From Pedococcus cremeus (GTDB taxonomy: Bacteria; Actinomycetota; Actinomycetes; Actinomycetales; Dermatophilaceae), in contig NZ_FOHB01000006.1 of the NCBI RefSeq assembly GCF_900111375.1, forward strand, positions 124,001 through 188,000: 64,000 bases of DNA, written 5' to 3'. Below are positions 43,668-52,224 of the stretch, one piece after another (the first letter of the stretch is position 1; the number at the start of each line of letters is the position of its first letter). The notes beneath the pieces were generated by a model. The model was not told where the DNA came from and searched no databases. It saw only the letters and a program-made list of their open reading frames with translations. The translations under genes and the position numbers were made by a program.

Positions 43668-43680
43668 GAGGGGGTGGGCC

Positions 43681-43917
43681 GTGTCGCCCATGCCACCGCC
43701 GCGGGCCAGCACCGAGGGACGTGACCGGCGCGTCGAGCAGGAGATCGCCCAGATCCTGCGCGCGCTGCACGCGGAGGGGCCCCAGAGCGAGCCGGAGCTG
43801 GCGACCCTGGTCGGGGCGCCGTTCTGGGAACCCGGCCGGTTCGCGCACGCCCTCACGGTGGCCGCCAGCGACGGACGCGTCCTGCGTGACGAGTGGGGCC
43901 GACTGAGCATCCCGTGA
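43681..43917 (+). CDS. small winged-helix-like hypothetical protein
   Basis: 78 aa, GTG 43681 with AGGAGGGGG just upstream. The pattern EQEIAQILRALHAEGPQSEPELATLVG followed by GRFAHALTVAASDGRVLRDEWGRLSI (given here as separate parts) looks like a compact winged helix: helix, helix, recognition helix and a beta wing. I cannot name the family. It lies 13 bases after the MFS gene, so it is likely cotranscribed and may regulate it. Confidence 0.65.
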   Translation: MSPMPPPRASTEGRDRRVEQEIAQILRALHAEGPQSEPELATLVGAPFWEPGRFAHALTVAASDGRVLRDEWGRLSIP

Positions 43918-43932
43918 CCCCGGGCGACGCCC

Positions 43933-44724
43933 TCAGGAGTCGTGTCGGCCGAGGAAGGCGTTGACCTCGGGACCGAGGCCGCGGCCGGTCACCGTGGCGG
44001 CGTGGCTCCGGCCCTGGCGCAGGGCGAGGTGGCCGAACGGCAGGCCGGACGCCGTCTCGCGAAAGACCGCCTCGCCGTAGCTGGCGTCCTCGGAGCCACC
44101 CACCACGAGGGTGGGCGTGGCGATCTCGTGGAGCCGGTCCGACAGGTCGAACGCCAGCTCCGCGCGCATGGTCGCCAACAGGTCGCTGTGGTCCTTCGCC
44201 ACTACCGGGCCAGGAAGGAGCCACCCCACGCCGCCCGCCACCGCCGTGGAGAGACGCCCCGACGGCAGCAGGCGCCACAGCAGGGACGCTGCCGTGCGCC
44301 GGTCCCCCCGCTCCAGCGCCTCGGCCGCCCGGCGCTCCACCTCGTGGCCTGCCGCGCCAAGCCGGCAGGCCGAGGCCACGAGCACCAGCCGGCGGACCAG
44401 CTCGGGGTGGTCGGCTGCCAGCTGCAGGGCGACCTCACCGCCGGTCGAGACGCCGACGACGTCGATCGGCGCCGCCTGCCACTCGCGCAGCATGGTGGCG
44501 TAGTCGTCCGCGAGCTCGGCCATCGTCGTGCCCTCGGGCAGGCCCTGGCGACGGTTGACCCACCACACCTGCCGCTGCTGGGCCAGCGGTCGCATGAGGC
44601 CCAGCTGGGCGCGGCGCGCCATCCCCGTCGGTGGCCGGTGGTCGGGCGTGAGACCGGGCATCAGCAGAAGCGGTGGCCCCGCACCGAGCGAGAGGCTGGC
44701 CATGCCCTCCGACGGCCCGTTCAC
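43933..44724 (-). CDS. alpha/beta hydrolase
   Basis: 263 aa. The nucleophile elbow GVSTGG (Ser about residue 92), acid in VVGGSEDASYG and His in QGRSHAAT make a complete catalytic triad. PLLLMPGLTPDHRPPTGM near the start supplies the oxyanion region. It is cytoplasmic with no signal peptide. The substrate is unknown. It converges on the small winged-helix gene and diverges from the membrane protein gene at 45000. Confidence 0.85.
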   Translation of the reverse strand: MNGPSEGMASLSLGAGPPLLLMPGLTPDHRPPTGMARRAQLGLMRPLAQQRQVWWVNRRQGLPEGTTMAELADDYATMLREWQAAPIDVVGVSTGGEVALQLAADHPELVRRLVLVASACRLGAAGHEVERRAAEALERGDRRTAASLLWRLLPSGRLSTAVAGGVGWLLPGPVVAKDHSDLLATMRAELAFDLSDRLHEIATPTLVVGGSEDASYGEAVFRETASGLPFGHLALRQGRSHAATVTGRGLGPEVNAFLGRHDS

Positions 44725-44999
44725 CTCCGCCTGCCCGAGGCGCGCCGCCAGCTGGTCACGGGTCGAACGCTAGGGGTGGTGCGCACCGAGTCGCATCAGC
44801 CGATCAGAGCACCGGTGGTCGCTCTTTGGACCGGGGCCCTCGCCCGAATTGCGTGTGGGGACCGTGGACGTTTCTGGACGCCACCTCCCCCGCTCCCCTC
44901 GTCGGTCAGACTGGCCTCATCCGCCGAGGCGCCCGGTTACGATGACGGCCGCGACCAGCACGAGCAGTGTCACCTGTGGACACACCAGAAGGGGCATCC
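44725..44999. other. 275-base divergent intergenic region
   Basis: It holds the upstream regions of the hydrolase (left) and the envelope gene at 45000 (right). On the plus strand TACGAT (44938-44943) is a possible -10 box without a good -35. GTGTC-acctgtg-GACAC (44967-44983) is a small hairpin in the leader, and AAGGGG (44989-44994) is the Shine-Dalgarno. No gene seen. Confidence 0.5.
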
Positions 45000-46979
45000 A
45001 TGAAACCGCCGAGCTCGGCGCGCGCCACCGACGTCCGTGACACGGAACCGGAAACCCGCGCGGTCGGCACGGCGGATGCCGAGGAGCAGGGTGACGCGGT
45101 CTACGTGCCGTTCCGGGCATGGCTCGAAGCTCGTCCCGGTCGCTACGTCGTGGTGGGCGCCGTCGCGCTCATCCTCCTGCAGGCGCTGGTACGGGGGTAC
45201 GTCAAGTTCGGCGGCTGGTTCGTCGCAGACGACATGTCCTTCATCGGACGGGCAGAGCACATGCCGTTCCTCAGCCGCGAGTACCTCTTGGCGGGGTGGA
45301 ACGGGCACCTGATGCCCGGCTCCTTCACGCTGGTCCGGGTCCTCAACCACCTGTGGCCGGTCAACTACACCCCGGTCGCTCTCGTCGACCTCGCCATGCA
45401 GGCGGTCGCGGGACTGCTGGCGTTCCGTCTCCTGGTCTCCCTCTTCGGCCGACGACCAGCGGTGCTCGTGCCCCTGTCGATCTACCTCTTCTCGCCGATC
45501 ACCCTCCCGGCCTTCCTGTGGTGGGCCGCAGGGCTGAACCAGCTGCCCGGCCAGATCGCCATGATCGGCGCACTCGCGCTCCAGGTGCGCTACCACCGGA
45601 CGGGGCGGACCCGTGACGGGGTCCTCGGTGCCCTGTGCGTGCTCGGCGGACTTCTCTTCTCCGAGAAGCTCCTCCTGGTGGTCCCGATCGTCTTCGCGCT
45701 GACCTTCTTCTTCTTCACGCCGGGGCGACCTGTGGCCCGGGTCCGCCAGGCCGTGACCCAGCACTGGCGGGTGTGGGTCGCCTACCTCGCGGTCGTGGGG
45801 CCCTACACCCTCTACTACGTCACCACCGTCCCGAGCCCCGTGGGCAAGGCGCCCGACACCACGTTGGCGATCCAGACCGTGGCAACCGCGCTGAGCCAGG
45901 CTGTGCTGCCCGGACTCTTCGGTGGTCCGCTGCGCTGGAGCCAGATCGGCGTCGGCGGCGTGGCGAACCCCACCGTTGCCATGTCCCTCTTCGCCTGCGT
46001 GGCGACCGCACTCATCGTGTGGACCTCTGTGGTCCGCCGCCGGCGCGCCGTGTTCGGCTGGGTCGTCGTGGCCGCCTACTGGCTCAGCAACGCCGTTCTC
46101 CTGGGGATCACGCGGGCGTCCTACGTCGGCCCGATCATCGGCGCCGAGTACCGGTACAGCACAGACGTGTGCATCGTGTTCGCGGTCTTCGGCGCGGCGG
46201 CCTTCCTGCCCATCGTGGGCACCTACGCCAAGGGCACTCCCCAGAGGCTGCTGCCTCGCGGCCCGGCCCGCCCGGCCTCCGCCGGCTCCCGGCCCCACCG
46301 GGCGGAACCCGCTGGGCTGAGCGTCGAGGGCACCGTCGCCGGCGCCCTCTGCTGCGCCGTCGTCATCACGTCACTGGTGTCGACCTTCCAGTACGACCGC
46401 TTCTGGCGGAGCAACGGGTCGGCGCCCTACTTCGCCAATGCCCGCGCCGACATCGCAGCCAGCAAGCGGCACATCACCCTGACCGAGATCAACCTCCCCG
46501 AACGGGTCCAGGCCGGCTTCCTCGGTGCCTTCGTCAAGACCTCCACCATGATGTCGGGCTTCGAGCCCAGGCCCCGGTTCCTCACACCGGGCGCCTCCGC
46601 GGCGGAGCTCTACATGCCTGATGACAGCGGGCACCTCCGCACCGTGGTCGTCGACGGCTTCTCCAACCGGAAAGGCCCCGAGAAGAACTGCGGCTGGAGG
46701 GTGGGGCCGGACACCGTCCGCATCCCGCTGGTCAAGGCAACGCTCCCCTGGGAGTGGACGGCCCGGATCGGGTACCTCGCCACCTCGGACGCCACGGCGA
46801 CCGTGACCGTCGGGCAGACCACCTCCAAGGTGACCATCACCAAGGGTGCGGGCAGCCTGTACGTGCTGGGACAAGGCCAGGTGAGGGCGGTCACGATCCA
46901 CGGCCTGTCTGCCGGCAGCCTGTGCACCAATGACGTGGCCGTGGGCTTCCCGCGGCCGCTGCCCGGCAGCCACCCCTGA
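45000..46979 (+). CDS. multi-pass GT-C-like membrane protein, paralog of the 48941 gene
   Basis: 659 aa from ATG 45000, Shine-Dalgarno AAGGGG. After ~50 hydrophilic residues come about eleven membrane segments up to residue ~465, then a ~190-residue extracytoplasmic domain. The first outer loop carries an Asp pair (FVADDMSF, Asp 77-78), the place of the metal/donor-binding acid in GT-C glycosyltransferases, followed by HLMPGSFTLVRVLNHLWPVN. The C-terminal domain has GCGWRVG-like CGWRVGPDTVRIPL and a second Cys near the end, a likely disulfide. It looks like a polyprenyl-phosphate-sugar dependent glycosyltransferase; donor and acceptor are unknown. Confidence 0.7.
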   Translation: MKPPSSARATDVRDTEPETRAVGTADAEEQGDAVYVPFRAWLEARPGRYVVVGAVALILLQALVRGYVKFGGWFVADDMSFIGRAEHMPFLSREYLLAGWNGHLMPGSFTLVRVLNHLWPVNYTPVALVDLAMQAVAGLLAFRLLVSLFGRRPAVLVPLSIYLFSPITLPAFLWWAAGLNQLPGQIAMIGALALQVRYHRTGRTRDGVLGALCVLGGLLFSEKLLLVVPIVFALTFFFFTPGRPVARVRQAVTQHWRVWVAYLAVVGPYTLYYVTTVPSPVGKAPDTTLAIQTVATALSQAVLPGLFGGPLRWSQIGVGGVANPTVAMSLFACVATALIVWTSVVRRRRAVFGWVVVAAYWLSNAVLLGITRASYVGPIIGAEYRYSTDVCIVFAVFGAAAFLPIVGTYAKGTPQRLLPRGPARPASAGSRPHRAEPAGLSVEGTVAGALCCAVVITSLVSTFQYDRFWRSNGSAPYFANARADIAASKRHITLTEINLPERVQAGFLGAFVKTSTMMSGFEPRPRFLTPGASAAELYMPDDSGHLRTVVVDGFSNRKGPEKNCGWRVGPDTVRIPLVKATLPWEWTARIGYLATSDATATVTVGQTTSKVTITKGAGSLYVLGQGQVRAVTIHGLSAGSLCTNDVAVGFPRPLPGSHP

Positions 46980-47067
46980 GACCGGGCGGTCGTCCCGGGG
47001 TCTGCACCAAGCGGTGGGCGGTGAGCATCCTCCCCTGGAGTCCTGCTCGCGGAGGTGGCGCCGGCGG

Positions 47068-48045
47068 CTACGGCCGGTGAGCCCCCTGCTGCGGCGACCG
47101 GGCGAGGACCAGCCCGCCCACGGTGAGGATGAGCCCCAGGATGAGGGCGCCGAGCGGGAGGTAGAGCTCGATGGCCTTGATGGAGGAGAGCCCGTCGTTC
47201 GCGAGCTTCGCCTGGATCTTGTCCGCCCCCTCGGTGAAGGCGAGCGTGCCCTTGAGGGCCGTCTTGCCGGCCAGCGCGGGGTCGCGCATCTCTGCACCCG
47301 GCTCGGTGCTCGCGAGCCCCGTCAGGCGCTGGTCGATCTGCTCCTGGCCGTGGATGATGACGCCGGTGGTGGGCTCGACCCAGAGGGTGCGGACGTTGCT
47401 GTAGAGCGAGGGGAACACACCGGAGGTCATGGCCGGGGCGTCGGTGATGGTCTGCTCGAAGACGTAGACGTCGAGGCCCTGCTTCTTGGCGACCTGCTTG
47501 AACTTCATCGGCCACGCCTTCTTCGACACGGTGTCGAAGTAGAGGTAGTCCTTCTTCTGGGTGTGCATGGGGAACTTGTAGCCGAGGCCCTCGTGCGGGG
47601 TCGGCTCGCCGTCCACCGAGGCGTTGCACTCCTGGTTGCCCTCTGGGCCGCACTTCTTCCCCTGCACGGCGTAGCCGGTGACGCGGTCGAAGGCGATGCG
47701 GTCCTGGTAGTTCGCGATGATCCGCTTGTCGTTGCGCAAGCAGCCCGGGTGCTGGTTGTTGTCGTCGCGGGTGAGGCAGAGGGTCTCGTCGTAGACGGCG
47801 ACGTCGCCGTTCCCGGCTGCCACGTCGCCGCGGATGTGGCGCGTGATGTCGACGGTGATCGGCACGACTCGCCCGGCTGCGGCGTCGAGGTACTGGAAGT
47901 TGTCGCCGGCCGCCTTGAGGGTCACGTTGATGTCCAGGGGCGCACGCACCAGCTTGGGGGCGGCCCAGAACTTCAGCACCGGCGCCATGACCAGAAGCAG
48001 GACGCCGAGACCAAACATCACCAAGCCGACCGAGCGCTTCACCAC
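47068..48045 (-). CDS. DUF3068 (PorA-family) membrane-anchored protein
   Basis: 325 aa, GTG 48045. One membrane segment at the N-terminus (MFGLGVLLLVMAPVLKFWAA) and one at the C-terminus (PLGALILGLILTVGGLVLA) bracket an extracytoplasmic domain with the DUF3068 motifs LYFDTVSKKAWPMKF and VEPTTGVIIHGQEQI. Cysteine pairs are present (CLTRDDNNQHPGC, CGPEGNQEC). In corynebacteriales DUF3068 genes sit near envelope arabinan and mannan genes, as here. It is convergent with the first GT-C-like gene and divergent from the methyltransferase. Confidence 0.88.
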   Translation of the reverse strand: MVKRSVGLVMFGLGVLLLVMAPVLKFWAAPKLVRAPLDINVTLKAAGDNFQYLDAAAGRVVPITVDITRHIRGDVAAGNGDVAVYDETLCLTRDDNNQHPGCLRNDKRIIANYQDRIAFDRVTGYAVQGKKCGPEGNQECNASVDGEPTPHEGLGYKFPMHTQKKDYLYFDTVSKKAWPMKFKQVAKKQGLDVYVFEQTITDAPAMTSGVFPSLYSNVRTLWVEPTTGVIIHGQEQIDQRLTGLASTEPGAEMRDPALAGKTALKGTLAFTEGADKIQAKLANDGLSSIKAIELYLPLGALILGLILTVGGLVLARSPQQGAHRP

Positions 48046-48212
48046 GCCGCCTTTCGAAAGGCCGCGGTCCCAGCATTCCGGGCTGCGGCGTCCACAGTTG
48101 GCGTCAACGTACCAGCAGGTAGCCTTGCCCGCCGTAACCTTGGCATTGATGTGTCACCAGCACGGGGCGACGACCCCGCGGCTGTCCCTGCGGCGATCCC
48201 GGAGCGAGGAGA

Positions 48213-48944
48213 ATGATGGACCTGGAGCGCACGCGGGCGGACTGGACCGCGCTGGGCGCGCAGGACCCCTTGTGGGCGGTGCTCGTCACTCCTGAGGGCC
48301 GGCACGACGGGTGGGATCCCACGGCCTTCCTCGCCACGGGCCGGGACGAGGTCTCCGCGGTCCTCGGGCGGATCGCTGCGCTCGGGCTGCGGCCGGGCAC
48401 GGGCTCCGCGTTGGACTTCGGTTGCGGCGCAGGGCGCCTCACCCAGGCGCTCCGAGACCATGTGGAACGCGCGGTGGGCATCGACTTCTCCGAGCCCATG
48501 CTGGAACGGGCCCGTTCCCTCGACGTGGACGGGCGCTGCGAGTTCGTCCACAGCGAGCGGCCGGACCTCTCGGTCTTCGGCGACGCCACGTTCGACATCG
48601 CCTACTCCTCGCTCGTGCTCCAGCACATACCGACCGCCGCGGCCCGCGGCTACCTCGCGGAGATGGTGCGGGTGGTGCGCCCGGGCGGAGTCGTGGCCGT
48701 CCAGGTGGCCACCCGCCCTGACCAGAGCCTCAAGGGCCGCGTGGCTGCGGTGCTGCCCCGGCGGGCGATGCGGTTCGCCCAGCGCCGCCTGCTCGGCTAC
48801 CCGGCCCCGATGGACATGTACCCGCTCTCCCGAACCGATGTGGAGGCGGCGGTGAGCGCTCACGGGCGCATCGCGGCCGCCTGGGACGAACCGATGTACG
48901 GCGGGCACTGGGTCTACACCCGCTATGTCATCGAGCGCGCGTGA
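48213..48944 (+). CDS. class I SAM-dependent methyltransferase
   Basis: 243 aa. The first ATG is 48213 and the second codon is also ATG. Motif I is ALDFGCGAGRLTQALRDHVE near residue 65, motif II VGIDFSEPMLERAR near 88, and FDIAYSSLVLQHIPTAAARG near 128. RVVRPGGVVAVQVAT is motif V/VI. It is probably a sugar or lipid O-methyltransferase, because its stop overlaps the start of the second GT-C-like gene (GTGA) and it lies within the envelope locus. Confidence 0.87.
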   Translation: MMDLERTRADWTALGAQDPLWAVLVTPEGRHDGWDPTAFLATGRDEVSAVLGRIAALGLRPGTGSALDFGCGAGRLTQALRDHVERAVGIDFSEPMLERARSLDVDGRCEFVHSERPDLSVFGDATFDIAYSSLVLQHIPTAAARGYLAEMVRVVRPGGVVAVQVATRPDQSLKGRVAAVLPRRAMRFAQRRLLGYPAPMDMYPLSRTDVEAAVSAHGRIAAAWDEPMYGGHWVYTRYVIERA

Positions 48945-50956
48945 CCACCCACGGCCGGGCGAGCGTCGGCACGCAGGACGCAGCCGTCTCGGCCGGCGCC
49001 TCCGGTGGCCGTCCCACAGAGGCACCGACGCCGGCTCCGCAGGGGCCCTCGGTGAACGGGCTCTCCTCGACGGGCGACCAACCACGGACCTCCGCCGTGG
49101 TCGCTGACAGCAGAGCACTGGGCATCTCCGCCGCCACGGTCCTCGCCATCGGACTCCTGCTGCGCGGATGGGTCGGCTGGCGCGGCTTCTTCTACCTCGA
49201 CGACTTCGTCTTCACGGCACGGGCAGCGACCCACAGCGTCTTCGACGCGCACTACCTCCTCGAGCCCTACAACAGCCACTTCATGCCGGGCTCCTACGTC
49301 TGGGTGTGGGTGCTGACTCGGTTGCTGCCGTTCAACTACGGGGCGGTCGTCGTCACGTCGATGCTGCTCCAGGGTGTCCTGGGCGTCCTGTTCTACGTTC
49401 TCCTGCGCCGCCTCTTCGGCAGCCACCTGTTGATCCTCGTGCCCTTCACGATGTTCGTCCTCACCCCCATGACGCTGCCGGCCAACCTGTGGTGGGCGGC
49501 GGCGCTGAACCAGCTGCCCCAGCAGCTGGCCCTCGTCGGTGTCCTGCTCGCCCACGTCACCTATCTGCGAACCGGCCGCACGGCGCGCGGTCTGGTCGGT
49601 CCGTTCGTCCTCCTGGCCGGCCTCGCGTTCTCCGAGAAGACCCTGCTCGCCCTGCCGCTGCTGCTCGCCTTCACCGTGCTCTTCTTCGCGGCAGGTCGCC
49701 CCCTGCGCCGGACCCGCGACGCCCTCGTGCAGCACCGGATCATCTGGGCCGGCTACGCCGTGGTGACGGTGCCCTACATGCTGTTCTACGTCTCCACCGT
49801 CCCTTCACCGGCACGCCAGCCGGGCACCGGCGCCAGTGTGGTGCAGCTCGTGATGGAGTCGTTCGTGCGCGCCGTGGTCCCCGCGATACTGGGTGGCCCG
49901 TGGCACTGGGCCCAGATCGGGTATGCCGGTGCGCTGGCCGACCCCGGCCCGTTCGCCTGCGCGGTGGCACTGGTGGTTCTGGCGGGCGTCGTGGCGGGGA
50001 GCTGCCTGGCACGACGGGGTGCGTGGCGTGGCTGGGCGCTGGCGCTGGGCTACGCCGTGACCAACCTGGTGCTGCTCGTGGTCAGCCGAGCAGCGTTCAT
50101 CGGCCCCGTGATCGCCGGCGAGTACCGCTACGTCACGGATGTCGCACTCGTGGCTGCCCTTGGCCTGGCCCTGGCCCTGGTCCCGCTGTCCGGCCAGTGG
50201 AGAGCCGGTCGCCCGGCGACGCTGGATGAACGGCCCGCGCTGCGGCGATGGTTGGACACCGACCCCGTTCGCGAGCTGCTGGACGAGCTGCCGCGGCCGC
50301 GTGCCGCGGCCTGGATCGCCGTCGCCGTGACGGCCCTGACGGTCAGCGCCGCCTGGAGCACCGTCTCCTACGACCAGTTCTGGCGCATCAACCCGGCCAG
50401 GCCGTGGGTCGAGACCGCGCGGTCAGAGCTGTCGGGCTACACCACGCCGCCGGTCCTGGCCGACGGCTACGTGCCGCAGGAGGTCGCCTGGGCGTTGCTC
50501 GGTGACTACGCCACCGTCAGCCACCTCCTCTCACCGCTGCCGACACCTCCTCGAACCTTGGCGGACGGGCCGACCAGTGACAGCCTGTACATGCTGGACG
50601 ACCGGGGACGGGTGCGCAGGGCCGCGGTGAGTGGAGTGTCCGCCCTCCCGGGCCCCCGGAAGGGCTGCGGCTGGCGGATCGGCGCCCAGCCGGTGACGGT
50701 GCCCCTGCAGCGGAGCACCCTGCCGTTCAGCTGGACCGTGCGCATCGGGTACATCAGCAGTGGGACCACCAAGGGTGCGGTCACGATCGGTGGGACCCGC
50801 ACACCCGTGGAGTTCCACGCCGGCCTGGGTGCCGTCTTCCTCCGCGCGAACGGTGCGTTCGACGAGGTGCGCCTGGAGACCGCTGGGGACGGCGCAGTGG
50901 TGTGCAGCGACGACATCACGGTAGGGGCCCCCGTTCCCGTTCAGGAGGCTCGATGA
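48941..50956 (+). CDS. multi-pass GT-C-like membrane protein, paralog of the 45000 gene
   Basis: 671 aa, GTG 48941. It has the same design as the 45000 gene: hydrophilic N-terminus (~65 residues), Asp pair in the first outer loop (FYLDDFVF, Asp 87-88), SHFMPGSYVWVWVLTRLLPFN, a cytoplasmic SEKTLLALPLLL, TVPSPAR, EYRYVTDVALV, SYDQFWRINP, and a C-terminal domain with GCGWRIGAQPVTVPLQ. Nearly every motif has a counterpart at the same relative position in the paralog, so they arose by duplication but have diverged widely. The stop overlaps the acyltransferase start (ATGA). Confidence 0.7.
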   Translation: MTTHGRASVGTQDAAVSAGASGGRPTEAPTPAPQGPSVNGLSSTGDQPRTSAVVADSRALGISAATVLAIGLLLRGWVGWRGFFYLDDFVFTARAATHSVFDAHYLLEPYNSHFMPGSYVWVWVLTRLLPFNYGAVVVTSMLLQGVLGVLFYVLLRRLFGSHLLILVPFTMFVLTPMTLPANLWWAAALNQLPQQLALVGVLLAHVTYLRTGRTARGLVGPFVLLAGLAFSEKTLLALPLLLAFTVLFFAAGRPLRRTRDALVQHRIIWAGYAVVTVPYMLFYVSTVPSPARQPGTGASVVQLVMESFVRAVVPAILGGPWHWAQIGYAGALADPGPFACAVALVVLAGVVAGSCLARRGAWRGWALALGYAVTNLVLLVVSRAAFIGPVIAGEYRYVTDVALVAALGLALALVPLSGQWRAGRPATLDERPALRRWLDTDPVRELLDELPRPRAAAWIAVAVTALTVSAAWSTVSYDQFWRINPARPWVETARSELSGYTTPPVLADGYVPQEVAWALLGDYATVSHLLSPLPTPPRTLADGPTSDSLYMLDDRGRVRRAAVSGVSALPGPRKGCGWRIGAQPVTVPLQRSTLPFSWTVRIGYISSGTTKGAVTIGGTRTPVEFHAGLGAVFLRANGAFDEVRLETAGDGAVVCSDDITVGAPVPVQEAR

Positions 50957-52203
50957 CGGCGCCACACCCCCGCCCACCAGCGCTTGGGGCACCGCCGGTC
51001 GCGGCGCCCGTCAGCGTCGAACCCGTGACCGTGGCCCCACCACGCCACGGCCCCGACGCCGGAGCCGACCACTCCGCCTTCCCTGCCCTGGACGGGCTGC
51101 GGGCCGTGGCGGTCGCCGCGGTCCTGCTCACGCACGCCGCCTTCTGGACCGGCCGCTACGAGCGCGGCTTCGGTGCCACCTTCCTCGCGCGCATGGACAG
51201 CGGCGTGGCCGTGTTCTTCGTGATCTCCGGCTTCCTGCTCTTCCGCCCGTGGCTCCTCGCTGCACTCCCTGGTGCGAGGTCGCGGCAGTCGGTCCGCCGG
51301 TACGCGGTCCGGCGGGCCCTGCGGATCCTGCCCGCCTACTGGCTCGCCGTGGTGCTGGCCCTGACGGTGCTTCCCCAGAACCGTGACGCCTCGGGGGCCG
51401 ACTGGCTTCGCCAAGGACTCCTGGTCCAGATCTACCGTTACGGGTGGTTCCGCGAAGGGCTGACCCAGACCTGGTCGCTGGCGACGGAGGTCAGCTTCTA
51501 CGCGGTCCTGCCCGTGATCGGACTTGGTGCGGCCTGGTGGCTGCGCCGCCGTCCGTGGTCGGCCCGGACGGCCATGGCGGTCTGCGGCGCCCTCGCCCTC
51601 GTTCCGGTGGCCTGGCAGGTCTGGCTGCACTCGGGGCAGCGCCCGGTGATGGGTGGCTTCTGGCTTCCGGCGTACCTCGGCTGGTTCGCGGCCGGCATGG
51701 CGCTGGCGGTCGTCAAGGTCCACCTCGACACCCAGCAGCCACCGGCAAGGAGTGCGTGGTGGCACGCAGAGGAGCTGGGGCGGCACCCCTTCACCTGCTG
51801 GGCGGTCGGGGCTGCTGCCCTGCTGGCGGCCATGACGCCTCTCGCCGGGCCGCGGTCCCTCACCGCCGACACCGCAGGCCAGGCGATCTCGAAGAGCATC
51901 CTCTACGCGATCCTGGCGGTCAGCCTCGCGTGGCCGGCGGTCTTCGGACAGGGCAGGACCGTGCGGGTCCTCCTGGCCAATGCACCGATGCGCTACCTCG
52001 GCGACGTCTCGTACGGCGTGTTCCTCTACCACCTCGTCGTCCTCGACCTCGTGATGCGCCTGCTGGGAAACGCCGTGTTCCACGGCCAGGTCGTCCAGGT
52101 CTTCCCGCTGACGGTGCTCGGCTCCGTCGCCGTGGCAGCCGTCAGCTTCCGGTTCCTGGAACGACCGCTCATCCGCCTCGGGCACCGCAGGACACGCGGC
52201 TGA
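50953..52203 (+). CDS. acyltransferase 3 family membrane protein (OafA-like)
   Basis: 416 aa from ATG 50953, with AGGAGG 4 bases before it. About ten membrane segments. Family motifs: FPALDGLRAVAVAAVLLTHA with the catalytic-type His, VAVFFVISGFLLFRPW, SLATEVSFYAVLPVI, and LGDVSYGVFLYHLVV. Such proteins transfer acetyl or other acyl groups to sugars of surface glycans. Overlap with the second GT-C-like gene suggests both act on the same glycan. Confidence 0.92.
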   Translation: MTAPHPRPPALGAPPVAAPVSVEPVTVAPPRHGPDAGADHSAFPALDGLRAVAVAAVLLTHAAFWTGRYERGFGATFLARMDSGVAVFFVISGFLLFRPWLLAALPGARSRQSVRRYAVRRALRILPAYWLAVVLALTVLPQNRDASGADWLRQGLLVQIYRYGWFREGLTQTWSLATEVSFYAVLPVIGLGAAWWLRRRPWSARTAMAVCGALALVPVAWQVWLHSGQRPVMGGFWLPAYLGWFAAGMALAVVKVHLDTQQPPARSAWWHAEELGRHPFTCWAVGAAALLAAMTPLAGPRSLTADTAGQAISKSILYAILAVSLAWPAVFGQGRTVRVLLANAPMRYLGDVSYGVFLYHLVVLDLVMRLLGNAVFHGQVVQVFPLTVLGSVAVAAVSFRFLERPLIRLGHRRTRG

Positions 52204-52224
52204 TCCTGCGGGATTGCGGGATCA
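52201..52224. terminator. small hairpin formed by the two facing stop codons
   Basis: TGATCC (52201-52206) and GGATCA (52219-52224) pair, so the TGA of the acyltransferase gene and the TGA of the AftD-like gene (read as TCA) are the outer arms. With only 18 bases between the convergent genes, this is the only candidate terminator. Confidence 0.4.

Noticed and set aside
44849-45040. Small ORFs in the 44725-44999 gap
   Set aside because: No ribosome site, biased composition, and overlap with the well-supported start at 45000.
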